Assembly: GCF_004799665.1 (NCBI RefSeq) | Contig: NZ_CP031310.1 | Location: 2,100,887 to 2,164,886 of the forward strand | Origin: Halapricum salinum | GTDB taxonomy: Archaea > Halobacteriota > Halobacteria > Halobacteriales > Haloarculaceae | Length of the DNA: 64,000 nucleotides | Direction: 5' to 3' | In this document: positions 1 to 8,313 of the stretch, in pieces | How the letters are laid out: every line of letters starts with the position of its first letter | Position numbering within the stretch: position 1 is the stretch's first letter | Notes under the pieces: model-generated | What the model was told of the DNA's origin: nothing | What the model saw: the letters and a program-made list of their open reading frames with translations, nothing else | The model's database searches: none | Translations under genes and position numbers: made by a program

Positions 1-2
1 TC

Positions 3-371
3 AACGTCGCCGACCAGTTGAACGACCCCGACTCGCTGCTCGAACGGATCAAACGGCTCATCGACGCCCGGACGATGTGTCCCGAGATCGGCCACGGCGA
101 CTACCACATCGTCGACGTCGATCCCAAGGAGGTGTTCGTCCACCGCATGGACCATCGCAACACCGTCCTGATCGCCGCGCACAACAGCGCGACCGACCCA
201 CGGACAGTCTCCTGTCAGTTCGAGGTCCCGGACGAGACCGCCGTCGATATCGTCGGCCCCGGCGAGTACGAGATCGAAGACGGTCGGATCACGTTCGAAC
301 TCGACGCCTGTGCGTACGTCTGGGTCCGGGGCGACAAGCGCGGCGAGCGCGTGCCAGTCGGTGAACCTTGA
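3..371 (+). CDS. GH13 alpha-amylase / trehalose synthase-like protein, C-terminal part (partial)
   Basis: The reading frame is open from the first bases of the window to the TGA at 369-371, so this is the 3' end of a gene that starts upstream. The visible part is the end of the catalytic region (a helix with LLERIKRLIDAR and then CPEIGHG) followed by an all-beta C-terminal domain. In GH13 enzymes of the trehalose synthase / alpha-glucosidase type, the stretch 'dPdSlL...rlI..R..cPe.G.G' directly precedes that C domain. The catalytic residues lie outside the window, so trehalose synthase, amylase and glucosidase cannot be told apart. It converges on the sugar cluster that follows, which fits a carbohydrate island. 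Family call good; exact activity unknown. Confidence 0.7.
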   Translation, partial: NVADQLNDPDSLLERIKRLIDARTMCPEIGHGDYHIVDVDPKEVFVHRMDHRNTVLIAAHNSATDPRTVSCQFEVPDETAVDIVGPGEYEIEDGRITFELDACAYVWVRGDKRGERVPVGEP

Positions 372-400
372 GGGGACGATGACGACGACGTCGCCCCCTC
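370..400 (+). terminator. Possible terminator hairpin after the GH13 gene
   Basis: GAGGGG at 370-375 overlaps the stop codon and can pair with CCCCTC at 395-400. There is only a weak T-containing stretch after it, so this is a tentative call. The remaining bases up to 596 show no other clear structure. Confidence 0.3.
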
Positions 401-596
401 CAAGAGTTAAGCCGCTTGCTCGCCAAGTCAACTGCAATTGTGATAGAGACACCAGTCGGTCGCCGTTCACACCGACCGTGACGAGCGCCTGTACGCGGCT
501 CGGACGCGAGTCCTTTGACAGCGCCGTTCGGGCCGTCGATCTGCCGGTCGGCCCGGTCGTCTATCACCCCGTTTCCGGCAACCGAGTACACAACTC

Positions 597-1394
597 ATGA
601 GTTCGTACCCACTCCTCGATCGATTGCGTCGTCCCGAGTATACCGGGCAGAATCGCTGTCGGCCGTGCACCGTCCTCAATCTCGTGATTATCGCGGCCGT
701 CGGTGTCGTGGTCGCCGTCTGGAACACTTTCGCGGCCGTCCTCGTCGTCGGCGTCGGGCTCGCGCTGCTCGCGCTTCGGGGCTACGTCGTCCCCGGAACG
801 CCGCGGTTCGCGCCGCGGATCGCCGAGCGGCTGCCGTTCGATTTCGGCCACACCGGGCCGCCACGCGAAACCGAGACCCTCTCGGACACGGACGCGGGGA
901 CGGACGGCCCGGATTCGGAAGCCGTCCTCGAATCGCTCGTCGAAGCGGGCGTCATCGAGGGTGACGGCGAACAGCTGTTCCTGAACGACGCGTTTCGCGA
1001 GGCCTGGACCGACCGCATGGCGACGCTTCGGACCGCCGACGACTCCGAGTTGCTCGCCCGGGTCGAAGCCGCAGCCCCGGCGGATTTCGAGGTTCAGTTG
1101 CACGACGATCTCGTGCTCCTGGCTGGCGGTCGAGACGTCTGGGTGCGCCGTGCCGTCGCGATCGCAGAGACCGCTGCGGTCGAGACGCTCGAAGACTGGG
1201 AGCTGCCCGAAGCGATCCGAGTCCACGCCGCGCAGCCGTTGCGGAACTTCCTGGAGACGTGTCCGGTCTGTGGCGGCCCGGTGCGGGAGTCGACGCGCAA
1301 GAACTGCTGTGGCGGTCCCGGATCAGTGTACGAGAACCCGGAACAGCCGGTCCTCGCGTGTGCGGACTGCGGAACTGTCGTCATCGAGCTCTGA
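597..1394 (+). CDS. Membrane-anchored zinc-ribbon protein, function unknown
   Basis: 265 residues. Two hydrophobic segments span about residues 25-60. A soluble acidic region of about 160 residues follows, with a possible helical or winged-helix-like stretch (SEAVLESLVEAGVIEGDG). The C-terminus has a treble/ribbon pattern: CPVC at 222-225, CC at 237-238 and CADC at 255-258. This suggests one bound zinc at the cytoplasmic end of a membrane-tethered protein. No enzyme motif is visible. It is transcribed towards the trmB-like gene on the other strand. The product is probably a conserved haloarchaeal protein; I do not recognise a characterised family. Confidence 0.75.
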   Translation: MSSYPLLDRLRRPEYTGQNRCRPCTVLNLVIIAAVGVVVAVWNTFAAVLVVGVGLALLALRGYVVPGTPRFAPRIAERLPFDFGHTGPPRETETLSDTDAGTDGPDSEAVLESLVEAGVIEGDGEQLFLNDAFREAWTDRMATLRTADDSELLARVEAAAPADFEVQLHDDLVLLAGGRDVWVRRAVAIAETAAVETLEDWELPEAIRVHAAQPLRNFLETCPVCGGPVRESTRKNCCGGPGSVYENPEQPVLACADCGTVVIEL

Positions 1395-1414
1395 GCTTCA
1401 GCCGATACGAACTG

Positions 1415-2494
1415 TCACTCGTAGCTGACGTCTTCGATGACGATCCGGGTCGCTTCGTAGTCTTCGATCACGGCGCCCCAGCCACCGACTTTGCTAACTC
1501 CTTCGTCGGTCTCGACGATGATCGTCGCCTGCCCGCCGAGATACGAGAACAGCGAATCGCGGCCGGCGTCTTCGAGACTCGGATAGTCGATGTCGACGAT
1601 CTCCCCTTCGAGCGTGACTTCTGCGCCCGATTCGACGTTGATCCCCTGTATGGTTGCGGTGATCGTCGCGCCGTCTTCGAGCAACGGTGCGATGTCGCGG
1701 ATACAGTTGCGGATGTTGACGTACGTCCGCGGCACGGATTCGCCCTCGTCCGTAAAGAGCGGTTCCGTCGACTCCCAGAGTCCGGCCATAAAAAACCAGT
1801 GGAAGACGTAGGCGTGCGTCCGGTCCTCGACGATGATGCCGTAGCGGTTCGTCGAGAGGTTGTGCGGGGCAAAACAGGTCGCGGTCCGATCGACGAGGAC
1901 GATCAGCGGCATCGGGATCGACCGGTGCCGGACTTCCGTCGCGACCGTTCTGAATTCCGACTCGGGAGGCAGCGAATGATTTGACGAGTCTTCCGCGTAT
2001 ATCGCCAGCCGCACGTGGACCCCGCGGTCGTGTGCGTCCTGTAGGGCGTCCCGAAGCCGGACGTACTGACTCTGGCTGACGGCAACCAGGACCTGATTTT
2101 CCGCCGCACGGATCTTCGCCTCCGCCTTGTCCAGGACGGTGTCGATCCGCTTGACCAGACTCACGGTGTGGGAGTCTATCTCCGGGGATTCCCAGAGCCC
2201 CTCTATCTCCTTTGCGGCGTCCTCGAACCGCTCGGCGCGCCCACGAAGGTCCTCGAGGACCGATTCGGGGCTGTAAGCTCTGACGTGGAGACTGTCCTGT
2301 TCGTACGTCTCGACGTAGCCACGCTGCTCGAGATCTCGGAGCACGTCGTAGATTCGCGGATCGGGAACACCGCTCTTGTCGGCGACATCGGTCGCCGATG
2401 CTGATCCCAACTCTAGGACCGTCACGTACGCCTCTGCCTGGTACGGCGAAAGGCCGGCATCCTCGAGTACTGTCGTGAGTGTCGATTCGTTCAT
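1415..2494 (-). CDS. TrmB-family sugar-responsive transcriptional regulator
   Basis: 359 residues from the ATG at 2494. A longer frame exists upstream, but a TATA-like TTTATAA at 2520-2526 lies about 27 bp before this ATG, the normal spacing for a leaderless haloarchaeal message, so the inner start is preferred. The N-terminal winged helix (about residues 8-80: LSPYQAEAYVTVLELGSASATDVADKSGVPDPRIYDVLRDLEQRGYV) is the TrmB type. It is followed by a coiled linker, a PLD-like effector region (about 100-240) and a C-terminal beta domain. TrmB proteins bind maltose, trehalose or glucose and control sugar ABC importers. Position downstream of the importer and glycosidases on the same strand makes it the likely local regulator. 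Confidence 0.88.
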   Translation of the reverse strand: MNESTLTTVLEDAGLSPYQAEAYVTVLELGSASATDVADKSGVPDPRIYDVLRDLEQRGYVETYEQDSLHVRAYSPESVLEDLRGRAERFEDAAKEIEGLWESPEIDSHTVSLVKRIDTVLDKAEAKIRAAENQVLVAVSQSQYVRLRDALQDAHDRGVHVRLAIYAEDSSNHSLPPESEFRTVATEVRHRSIPMPLIVLVDRTATCFAPHNLSTNRYGIIVEDRTHAYVFHWFFMAGLWESTEPLFTDEGESVPRTYVNIRNCIRDIAPLLEDGATITATIQGINVESGAEVTLEGEIVDIDYPSLEDAGRDSLFSYLGGQATIIVETDEGVSKVGGWGAVIEDYEATRIVIEDVSYE

Positions 2495-2519
2495 TGTCGG
2501 TATCGGTGTGTTATCAGCG

Positions 2520-2526
2520 TTATAAA
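2520..2526 (-). promoter_or_regulatory. TATA box for the TrmB-family regulator
   Basis: On the minus strand it reads TTTATAA. The distance to the ATG at 2494 is about 26 bp, which predicts a leaderless transcript and shows that trmB can be transcribed apart from the enzyme genes. Confidence 0.6.
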
Positions 2527-2602
2527 CCGCCCGCTTTCGTATCACTCTACACGGTGCCACGCTGTTGGTCTGGTCGGTTCGCCTCGAATAGTTTGATACC
2601 TG

Positions 2603-2794
2603 TCACCTCCCTCCTCCCTGTGAGAACTTCGGCGCGGCGATTCGGTCGCCACCCTCGCGGCTATTCGTGTGGTCATCGACCGCCCACTCCGCGTCGCTCC
2701 CGAAAGGCAGACAGTCCCGACACAGACGCGATAGCTCTCTCTCGTCTGTGCGGAACGTCGTATACCACACCGCGCCGCTGTCCATGTCATGCAT
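2603..2794 (-). CDS. Putative small protein next to a palindromic operator
   Basis: 63 codons on the minus strand, starting at the ATG at 2794-2792 (a second in-frame ATG is at 2785). The product has one CRDC pair and a following His, is rich in Asp/Glu/Arg, and has a Gly-rich end. I recognise no family. It is listed because the perfect palindrome at 2796-2811 lies one base before the first ATG, and the same palindrome lies 5 bp before the glucosylglycerol-hydrolase-like gene. An AT-rich stretch GATATTTA (2812-2818) directly upstream could be a TATA box. It fills the gap between the alpha-glucosidase and trmB genes. Without homologs to compare, it may instead be a non-coding leader. Confidence 0.4.
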   Translation of the reverse strand: MHDMDSGAVWYTTFRTDERELSRLCRDCLPFGSDAEWAVDDHTNSREGGDRIAAPKFSQGGGR

Positions 2795-2795
2795 A

Positions 2796-2811
2796 TACAA
2801 CCCACGTTGTA
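2796..2811. promoter_or_regulatory. Palindromic operator TACAAC-N4-GTTGTA (site 1)
   Basis: Perfect 6+6 inverted repeat with a 4-bp spacer. It is shared with 7078-7093. It overlaps or abuts the presumed promoter of the small ORF at 2603-2794. The TrmB-family regulator encoded next door is the obvious candidate ligand (inference). Confidence 0.65.
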
Positions 2812-2901
2812 AATATCTTGCCACGGTGTGGTTGCCGCGGGTGAGTGGCTGTTTCTCACTGTGTGTGGAAAAACAGCCAGACAACGGTCGATCTGGCTAA
2901 T

Positions 2902-4629
2902 TCAGTTCACGCGATAGACACGTGCTTCGTAGGGGCGAAGCGCGAGAGAGCCGAGGTCGGTTCCCGGGTCGTCGTAGTTGCAGGCCAGGACCGACCGGAC
3001 GGTATCGGCGTCTCCGAGGGCGACTCGTGAGGGTCGGCCGGCCCAGTTCAGCACGACCAGGATCGTGTCCTCTTCGAGCGTGCGCTCGTAAGCCCACACG
3101 CGGGGGTGGTCCTCGGCGAGGAGATCGTAGACGCCGTAGGCGAGCGCCTCCTCGTCGTGGCGAAGGTCGATCAGGTCCTGGTAGTACGACAGAATCGAGT
3201 CCTCGCGACCGCGCTGGTCGGCGGCGTTGATCGCCTCGTGGGCCGGATTGATCGGAATCCAGGGCTCGCTCTCGGTGAAACCAGCCTGCTCCCGATCGGA
3301 CCACTGCATCGGCGTTCGAGCGTTGTCCCGCGACCGGTAGCGCACCACGTCTTGCACGTCCGCGAAGTCCTCGGCGCGGCCCTCCTCGAGGGCGAGTCTG
3401 ACCCGGTTGGTCGCGTCGGCGTCGCGCATCTCCTCGCGACTGGACCAGGGGTAGTTCGTCATGCCGAGTTCGTCGCCCTGATAGACGAACGGCGTCGCCG
3501 GGAACGTCGACAGGAGCGTCGCGAGCATCGTCGCCGACTCGTAGTGATACCGGTCGTCGTTGCCGAAGCGCGAGACGATCCGCGGGGTGTCGTGCGTGCC
3601 GAGATAGACCGTGTTCCAGGCGTCGGTCACCTCCAGTTGCTGGACCCATCTCGTCAAGACTTCGCGCATCTCCTCGACTTCCCAGTCGACGATATCCCAC
3701 CAGCCGTCTTCGCCGTAGTCGAGCAGGGTGTGGCCGTAGTGGTAGGTCATGTTCAGGCCGTCGCCGCTCTCCCCGCAGTAGCGTTTGGCTTCGCGCGGCG
3801 AGAGATTCATCCCCTCGCCGACGGTCATGACGTCGTAGTTCGAGATGACCTCGTCGTAGAGGTCGCGGTAGTACTCGTGGATGTTCGGGCCGTCGGCGAA
3901 CTGATCCATCCCGACCCAGTCGTCTTCGGGGTCACCGTCCGGATAGCCCTCGGGCTTGGACATGATGTTGAACACGTCCAGTCGGAAGCCGTCGATCCCC
4001 TTTTCGAGCCAGAACTCGACGACGTCCTGCATCTCCGCCCGGACCTCGGGATTGCGCCAGTTCAGGTCGGGCTGTTTCTCGTGAAAGAGGTGGAGGTACC
4101 ACGCTTCGCGCACCTCGTCGTACTCCCAGGCAGAGCCGCCGAAGCCGGAGGTCCAGTTGTTCGGTGGTTCCTCGGGGTCGCCGTCGACCCAGTGGTAGTA
4201 GTCCTCGTAGCCCTCGACCTCCCGGCGGGACTGCTCGAACCACTCGTGCTCGTCGGAGGTGTGGTTCAGCACCATGTCGAGGATCAGCCGGATGTCCCGG
4301 TCGTGGAGTTCCGCGAGCAGGCGCTCGAAGTCGGCCATGTCGCCGAAGTCGTCGAGGATCGAGCGATAGTCGCGGATGTCGTAGCCGTTGTCGGCGTGTG
4401 GGGAGTCGTAGGGCGGGGTCAGCCAGACGACGTCGATCCCCAGGTCGTCGAGGTAGTCGACCTTCTCGATGATACCGGGGATGTCACCGATCCCGTCGCC
4501 GTCGCTGTCGTTGAAGCTCTGCGGGTAGATCTCGTAGACGACGGCTTCTTTCCACCAGGCTGGTTCGCCGTCGCCGACGGTCGCGCTGTCAGGTTCGATC
4601 GTGCGTGGGTTGTCTCGTGGTTCGGGCAT
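2902..4629 (-). CDS. GH13 alpha-glucosidase of the oligo-1,6-glucosidase type
   Basis: 575 residues, the usual length of oligo-1,6-glucosidases and alpha-glucosidases. The (beta/alpha)8 barrel regions are all visible: DMVLNH (D118, H123), the domain-B signature QPDLN (186-190) typical of the oligo-1,6-glucosidase subfamily, GFRLDVFN with nucleophile D218, VGEG with acid/base E272, and THDTPR with H346/D347. No signal peptide, so it is cytoplasmic and acts on imported sugars. It starts 22 bp after the stop of the upstream GH13 gene and must be co-transcribed with it. The region-IV residue before HD is Thr where most relatives have Asn, which may bear on substrate choice. Likely substrates are short alpha-glucosides delivered by the adjacent ABC importer. 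Confidence 0.9.
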   Translation of the reverse strand: MPEPRDNPRTIEPDSATVGDGEPAWWKEAVVYEIYPQSFNDSDGDGIGDIPGIIEKVDYLDDLGIDVVWLTPPYDSPHADNGYDIRDYRSILDDFGDMADFERLLAELHDRDIRLILDMVLNHTSDEHEWFEQSRREVEGYEDYYHWVDGDPEEPPNNWTSGFGGSAWEYDEVREAWYLHLFHEKQPDLNWRNPEVRAEMQDVVEFWLEKGIDGFRLDVFNIMSKPEGYPDGDPEDDWVGMDQFADGPNIHEYYRDLYDEVISNYDVMTVGEGMNLSPREAKRYCGESGDGLNMTYHYGHTLLDYGEDGWWDIVDWEVEEMREVLTRWVQQLEVTDAWNTVYLGTHDTPRIVSRFGNDDRYHYESATMLATLLSTFPATPFVYQGDELGMTNYPWSSREEMRDADATNRVRLALEEGRAEDFADVQDVVRYRSRDNARTPMQWSDREQAGFTESEPWIPINPAHEAINAADQRGREDSILSYYQDLIDLRHDEEALAYGVYDLLAEDHPRVWAYERTLEEDTILVVLNWAGRPSRVALGDADTVRSVLACNYDDPGTDLGSLALRPYEARVYRVN

Positions 4630-4651
4630 AGTGATCTTCTGGTATCGTGCG

Positions 4652-7072
4652 TTAGTCGTTCTGTCGTGTCCAGACGACTGCCTCGCCGTTGTCGAGCGAG
4701 AGGCTGTCGGTGTCGGCCGACTCGACTCCCGGCGACGCGAGTGCGACCTCCCAGCCACTCTCGGGGATCGATTCGTCGAGCGCCGTCGGTTCGACCGTCG
4801 TCTCTGGCCCCTCCATGTTGCCGACGAACAGAATTTGCTCGTCGCCGTCCGGTGATTCGCGGAAGCCGTAGTAGACGACCGTCCCGTCGACCGGGTGGAC
4901 GTAGTCGAACGCCTCCGTACCGTCGACGTCGATGTCTTCGAGCAGCCACGGTCGGTCCTGGCGGAACTCCCGGACGCGGTGCATGAACTCGGCGCGGTCT
5001 TCGTCGAGGCTATCGAGCCAATTAGCGAGATTTGCGAACTCGTTGACGTCGGCCATCCAGTGTTCGCCGAAACGTTCCAGATCCTCGGCAGTGACAGTCT
5101 CGACGTCCAGCGGCGTACCGAGTGCCTCGACAGTCGCGGCCATGTCCTCGAGTTCCCAGTCGGTCGCTTCACCGACGTCACGCAGAACGTGGACGAAGTG
5201 ATCGAGATCGTCGCGTTCGTCGATACCCAGATCCTTCAGACGGCGGAAAAAGCGCTCGTCGTCGTACAACTCGGCGGGGACGTGCCAGTCGAGGACGTTG
5301 TCCTCTTCGGCGACGACCTTGACGTTCCACAGGTCGTCGGTATCGCGCATGAACGACCAGGGAGCGTGGGCGTTGGCGTTGAGGAAGTCCATCGGCACTC
5401 CCGGAAGCAAGCAATGGAGGAGCATGTTCGTCGAGGGCTGATCGTAGGCCTCGTCGATGATCTCCGGTCCATCGTCACCCAGGTAGGGGTTGATCGGGTC
5501 CTCTTCCCAGCCTTTCGGCAGGGGTTGCTGGGTCCCCCGGCGGAGCGTGTCGTGATTGGCGACGCCGGTGATCCAGTTCTCGCCGAAGTCCGCGACCTCG
5601 AAGACGCGCCACCACTTGCTCGCCCAGAAGGTCAGCAGCGCGGGCTTGTTGTGCGCGAAGGTGATCGGCGACCACTGGAAGGAGTGGGGGTGTTGCTTGA
5701 TGAGTTCCCGATACGTCGAGGCCAGTTCCCAGTCCCCGCGGGGCCAGGGCCGGCCGTCCTCGTAGATCATCCAGGGGCGGTACTCGGTGCCGCCGACCTC
5801 CTGGGTGACCGCGTCCATCTCCGCGAGGAACTCGTCGTCGTGGAACAGTTCGTCCGGCCCGGGGTCGTGGTACTTGAAGTCCTGCGCGCCGTCGACGCGG
5901 ATGCCGTCCGCGCCGAAGTCCATCTTCCGCCGTTGCAGATCGAGGACGATGGCGCGGACGACCGGATGGAGATAGTCCAGTTCCAGGCCGTACATCCCGG
6001 GCCCTTCGATGAACTCCGAGTTGAGCAGTTCGTCCGCGCGACCCTCGGCGTGGCCCAGTGCGATGTCGAAGACGACCCGGATCGGATCGGGGAGGTCGTG
6101 GCAGGCCGCGATGAAGTCGACCAGTTCGTGCGGCCGTCCCGTCTCCAGAATCGCGGGATTCGGTGCGGAGAACGCCCTGATGACGATATCGTAGCCCCAG
6201 TTTATCAGGTCGGGCTGTTCGGCGATGAGTTCGGCCGTCTCACCGCCCTGTGGGGCGACGCGCTCGCCCTCGACACGCCAGAAGTCGTGGTTGTCGCGGT
6301 GCTCGGTGATCGGCTCGATCGGCATCAACTGGATCGCGTCGTAGCCCAGGTGGATGTGCTCGCCAGCGGTGAGCGTTTCGTCCGAGCGGAGTTTTTCGCC
6401 GATTCGCTCGTATCGTCGGGCGAGGCCGCCGAGTGACCCGTTCTCCGTGGCCGTCCCGGGGTGGATCTCCACCATGCTCGTCGCGGGGTCGATTCGCGGC
6501 AAGCCGTCGTCCTCGTTCGTCGGGATCGGCTCCTCGTCCGTTCCCAGGGTCTGGAAGTATTCGCGGTCGGACCGCTCGGCGTCGAGCGTCTCCAGGTCGA
6601 TCAGTTCCGCCGGGCCGAACACCCCGAACGGAACTGAGTAGGCCAGCGGGTCCTGGATCGTGTGCCACTCGCCGTCCTGGCGGTAGACCAGCTGGTAGAG
6701 GGCGCCGAACTGCTCGCGCGTCCCAGGTTGCATCCCCTCGACGACCGCCCAGTGGTACTCCCCCTCTCGATAGATAGGGAGTCGGTCACGTCGGACTTCG
6801 ATCGTCTGTTGGTCGACGCCGTCGTCGAACACCTCGACGGATTCGGTCGGCGTCAACACCTCCAGGTACACGTCGTCGTGCGGGACACCGTCTTTGACGA
6901 TTTCGGGCGTCCAGAAACCGATCTCGGCTACCCCGTCTCTGTAGTGTGCGCCCAGCCGGGAGACGATCTCTTTGGCCACCTCGAAATCGTCGTCGTGCTT
7001 CTCCCGGCGCTGTCGATGCCACTCGCAGAGGTCTTCGGTCGGTCCGGTTAGTAGTTGAATGTGTTCTGCCAC
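4652..7072 (-). CDS. gghA: GH13 glucosylglycerol hydrolase-like enzyme
   Basis: 806 residues. A long N-terminal region (to about 235, including LGAHYRDGVAEIGFWTPE) precedes the barrel. Catalytic elements: region I FDIALGH (D336, H341), region II ADGIRVDGAQDF (nucleophile D394), region III YEDGRPWP (acid/base E438) and region IV NHD (506-508). The N-terminal block and the unusual region I match my memory of GghA, the enzyme that splits the compatible solute glucosylglycerol into glucose and glycerol. This recognition was made by eye, so substrate is not proven. No signal peptide; cytoplasmic. It sits between the ABC importer ATPase gene and an alpha-glucosidase in one transcription direction, with its own operator (7078-7093) 5 bp before the ATG. 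Confidence 0.75.
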   Translation of the reverse strand: MAEHIQLLTGPTEDLCEWHRQRREKHDDDFEVAKEIVSRLGAHYRDGVAEIGFWTPEIVKDGVPHDDVYLEVLTPTESVEVFDDGVDQQTIEVRRDRLPIYREGEYHWAVVEGMQPGTREQFGALYQLVYRQDGEWHTIQDPLAYSVPFGVFGPAELIDLETLDAERSDREYFQTLGTDEEPIPTNEDDGLPRIDPATSMVEIHPGTATENGSLGGLARRYERIGEKLRSDETLTAGEHIHLGYDAIQLMPIEPITEHRDNHDFWRVEGERVAPQGGETAELIAEQPDLINWGYDIVIRAFSAPNPAILETGRPHELVDFIAACHDLPDPIRVVFDIALGHAEGRADELLNSEFIEGPGMYGLELDYLHPVVRAIVLDLQRRKMDFGADGIRVDGAQDFKYHDPGPDELFHDDEFLAEMDAVTQEVGGTEYRPWMIYEDGRPWPRGDWELASTYRELIKQHPHSFQWSPITFAHNKPALLTFWASKWWRVFEVADFGENWITGVANHDTLRRGTQQPLPKGWEEDPINPYLGDDGPEIIDEAYDQPSTNMLLHCLLPGVPMDFLNANAHAPWSFMRDTDDLWNVKVVAEEDNVLDWHVPAELYDDERFFRRLKDLGIDERDDLDHFVHVLRDVGEATDWELEDMAATVEALGTPLDVETVTAEDLERFGEHWMADVNEFANLANWLDSLDEDRAEFMHRVREFRQDRPWLLEDIDVDGTEAFDYVHPVDGTVVYYGFRESPDGDEQILFVGNMEGPETTVEPTALDESIPESGWEVALASPGVESADTDSLSLDNGEAVVWTRQND

Positions 7073-7077
7073 GAATA

Positions 7078-7093
7078 TACAACTCCTGTTGTA
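7078..7093. promoter_or_regulatory. gghA: Palindromic operator TACAAC-N4-GTTGTA (site 2)
   Basis: Perfect repeat of the motif at 2796-2811, 5 bp before the gghA-like ATG. A TATA-like GTTTTTAGG on the minus strand (7112-7120) puts the expected transcription start inside the palindrome, so a bound protein would block initiation. Confidence 0.7.
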
Positions 7094-7111
7094 ACACTAT
7101 TCTCCGTCCAT

Positions 7112-7120
7112 CCTAAAAAC
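7112..7120 (-). promoter_or_regulatory. TATA-like element of an internal promoter before gghA
   Basis: The minus strand reads GTTTTTAGG. It lies about 40 bp before the gghA start and 20 bp upstream of the operator. The 107-bp gap between the ATPase gene and gghA is large for this otherwise compact cluster and leaves room for an internal promoter. Confidence 0.45.
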
Positions 7121-7179
7121 ACCTCGTGTGTTCGACGACACACGGACTATTCCTGATGAAATCCGTGGTAGGCGACCTC

Positions 7180-8307
7180 TCAGACGATCCTGTGCGTGAT
7201 CGCCTGCTCGCTGGCCGAATCGAAGAGGTGGACGTTATCCTGGTCGAAAACGACCTCGATGTCCTGGCCCTCTTCGACCGGAGTCTGCGGGTCCAGACTG
7301 AGGAGGAGTTGTCCCTCCCCGCGGCCTTCAGCGCTGGCCTCGACGTCCGAGCCGAGTACCAGATACGAGAAGACCTCGTCGCCCATCGGCTCGAGGACGT
7401 CCACTTTCGCCGTGATCGTGTTCGACGGTCTCGTCGCCTCGGACCGGTTCCGTTCGAGGTAGACGTCTTCGGGGCGGATACCCAGCACGATGTCCTGTCC
7501 GACATCGACGTCGTTGGCGTCGGGATCGAACTCCATCTGGATGTACTCCGAGTCGAACCCGTCTTCGGCTCCCTCGCCGTGGAAGAAGTTCATCGCAGGC
7601 GACCCGATGAACCGGGCCACGAACAGGTTGTCCGGCGTGTTGTAACAGGTCAGTGGCGGATCGACCTGCTGGAGATTCCCGTTGTTGATGACGGCGATGC
7701 GATCGGACATCGTCATCGCCTGGGCCTGGTCGTGGGTGACGTAGATGATCGTCGTGTCCAGTTCCCGGTGGAGTCGCTGGAGCTGGGTGCGCATGTGGAT
7801 GCGCAACTCGGCGTCCAGATTCGCCAGCGGTTCGTCCATCAGGAACACGTCGGGTTCGCGGACGATCGCGCGTGCGATGGCGACGCGCTGGCGCTGCCCA
7901 CCGGACATCTCCGAGGGCATGCGGTCCATCATTCCTTCGAGCTGGACGATCTCGGCCGCGCGATCGACGCGCTTTTCGATCTCTGTCTGATCGTACTTTC
8001 GGAGTCGAAGCCCGAAGGAGATGTTGTCGTAGACGTCCATGTGCGGGAACAGCGCGATGTTCTGGAAGACCATCGCGATCCCGCGATCCTTCGGTGGCTT
8101 GTTCGTGACGTCTCGATCGCCGATGTACACCGAGCCTTCGGTCGGCTGGGTCAGCCCGGCGATCGTCTGCATCGTCGTCGACTTACCACACCCCGAGGGA
8201 CCGACGAGTGTGAGGAACTCGCTGTCTCTCACCTCGAGGTTCATGTCTTCGACTGCGATCTCGTTCCCGTACGCCTTCGTAATGTGGTCTAGTGTAACTG
8301 ATGCCAT
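7180..8307 (-). CDS. Carbohydrate ABC transporter ATP-binding protein (MalK/UgpC type)
   Basis: 375 residues. Walker A GPSGCGKST (about 36-44), Q-loop FQN, signature SGGQRQR, Walker B VFLMDEP and the His switch THD are intact. The C-terminal third is the TOBE/MalK regulatory domain (GIRPEDVYLE). Such ATPases energise CUT1-type import of di- and oligosaccharides and glycosylated polyols, including the cyanobacterial glucosylglycerol importer. It is the last gene of the importer set and lies 6 bp after the permease gene at 8314. Confidence 0.93.
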   Translation of the reverse strand: MASVTLDHITKAYGNEIAVEDMNLEVRDSEFLTLVGPSGCGKSTTMQTIAGLTQPTEGSVYIGDRDVTNKPPKDRGIAMVFQNIALFPHMDVYDNISFGLRLRKYDQTEIEKRVDRAAEIVQLEGMMDRMPSEMSGGQRQRVAIARAIVREPDVFLMDEPLANLDAELRIHMRTQLQRLHRELDTTIIYVTHDQAQAMTMSDRIAVINNGNLQQVDPPLTCYNTPDNLFVARFIGSPAMNFFHGEGAEDGFDSEYIQMEFDPDANDVDVGQDIVLGIRPEDVYLERNRSEATRPSNTITAKVDVLEPMGDEVFSYLVLGSDVEASAEGRGEGQLLLSLDPQTPVEEGQDIEVVFDQDNVHLFDSASEQAITHRIV

Positions 8308-8313
8308 CTGCGA

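Noticed and set aside
3106-4986. Long plus-strand open frame of 626 codons opposite the alpha-glucosidase
   Set aside because: It is the antisense of a clear GH13 gene with all catalytic motifs; the high GC third positions keep the other strand open.
4895-6436. 513-codon plus-strand frame opposite the GghA-like gene
   Set aside because: Shadow of the 806-residue enzyme; no domain, promoter or ribosome site of its own.
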